NCBI GenBank assembly: GCA_008501565.1
Contig: QQUL01000068.1
Coordinates: forward strand, 1 to 5,584
Direction: 5' to 3'
From: Armatimonadota bacterium
GTDB taxonomy: Bacteria > Actinomycetota > Acidimicrobiia > Spongiisociales > UBA5794
Length of the DNA: 5,584 nucleotides
Shown: positions 5,366 through 5,584 of the stretch, piece by piece
Layout of the letters: every line of letters starts with the position of its first letter
Position numbering within the stretch: position 1 is the stretch's first letter
Translations under genes and position numbers: made by a program
The notes under the pieces: generated by a model
The model's database searches: none
Seen by the model: the letters and a program-made list of their open reading frames with translations, nothing else
What the model was told of the DNA's origin: nothing

Positions 5366-5584
5366 TCGGGCGTCTCAGGGGCACGATTGTCGAGCGAACC
5401 GTCGACCATGTCGTGGTTGACGTGGGCGGTGTCGGATACTCCGTCGCCGTCACGCCGCGCACGCTCGTCGCCCTTCCCGCCATCGGGGAGGACGCCGTTG
5501 TCCACACGCACCTGCATGTGCGTGAGGACCAGCCCGCCCTGTTCGGGTTCGCCAACACGGATGAGCGAGAACTGGTCGACCTCC
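5362..5584 (+). CDS. ruvA: RuvA, Holliday junction branch-migration subunit; 3' end outside the window
   Basis: The first 74 codons of a protein of about 200 residues are visible. RuvA tetramers hold the Holliday junction in a square-planar form and load the RuvB helicase. The visible part is the N-terminal OB-fold domain. It opens with MIGRLRGTIVER, followed by VVVDVGGVGYSV (about residues 17-28), then HTHLHVREDQPALFGFANTDERELVDL (48-74), which lines up with the E. coli THFVVREDAQLLYGF...ER region. The ATG at 5362 overlaps the ruvC stop (ATGA) and gives the exact family start, so ruvC and ruvA are translationally coupled and share the SOS-controlled promoter. ruvB is expected downstream but not visible. 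The helix-hairpin-helix domain and the RuvB-binding C-terminal domain lie beyond the window. Confidence 0.95.
   Translation, partial: MIGRLRGTIVERTVDHVVVDVGGVGYSVAVTPRTLVALPAIGEDAVVHTHLHVREDQPALFGFANTDERELVDL

Noticed and set aside
1..5584. CRISPR arrays, tRNA or rRNA genes, insertion sequences, riboswitches
   Set aside because: None seen. Coding sequence covers all but two gaps of 60 and 64 nt, too short for a known PLP or other riboswitch, and no spaced repeats or terminal inverted repeats were found.

Overview
The window is a dense run of eight genes, all on the + strand. They are pgsA-like (5' end cut off by the window edge), a PatA-like acyltransferase, pimA, pdxS, pdxT, yebC, ruvC and ruvA (3' end cut off). 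The content and order match a conserved actinobacterial neighbourhood known from Mycobacterium (pgsA1, PIM acyltransferase, pimA ... pdxS ... pdxT, yebC ... ruvC, ruvA). This copy is more compact: no Nudix, PPE, pdxH or thioesterase genes lie between them. The organism is therefore most likely an Actinomycetota member of fairly high GC. The proteins differ clearly from mycobacterial ones, so a deeper-branching lineage is plausible, but I cannot name it from sequence alone.

Layout. Block 1 (2-2510) is a phosphatidylinositol / PIM cassette. A CDP-alcohol phosphatidyltransferase makes the PI(-phosphate) anchor, PimA adds the first mannose, and a PatA-type enzyme acylates the mannolipid. The three genes are joined by 4-nt stop/start overlaps (GTGA, ATGA). 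A 60-nt gap (2511-2570) holds a -10-like hexamer and an 8-bp inverted repeat. Block 2 (2571-4806) is pdxS-pdxT (the two subunits of R5P-dependent PLP synthase, overlapping by ATGA) followed by yebC (1-nt overlap, strong Shine-Dalgarno). A 64-nt gap (4807-4870) holds a second inverted repeat, a plausible promoter and a perfect LexA/SOS box. Block 3 (4871-end) is ruvC-ruvA, Holliday-junction processing, with an ATGA overlap.

No wholly new system, mobile element, CRISPR array or RNA gene was found. The points most worth a second look are four. (1) PdxS has valine where the family has a near-invariant catalytic aspartate, within a cluster of substitutions, although both catalytic lysines are intact. 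(2) An 18-bp perfect palindrome containing CGAAC-ATAT-GTTCG lies directly over the ruvC start codon, with promoter geometry suggesting a leaderless, LexA-repressed transcript. (3) A perfect 15-bp tandem duplication at the end of pdxT extends the protein by five residues and duplicates the yebC ribosome binding site. (4) A second dyad lies 33 bp upstream of the SOS box, over the predicted ruvC -35 element.
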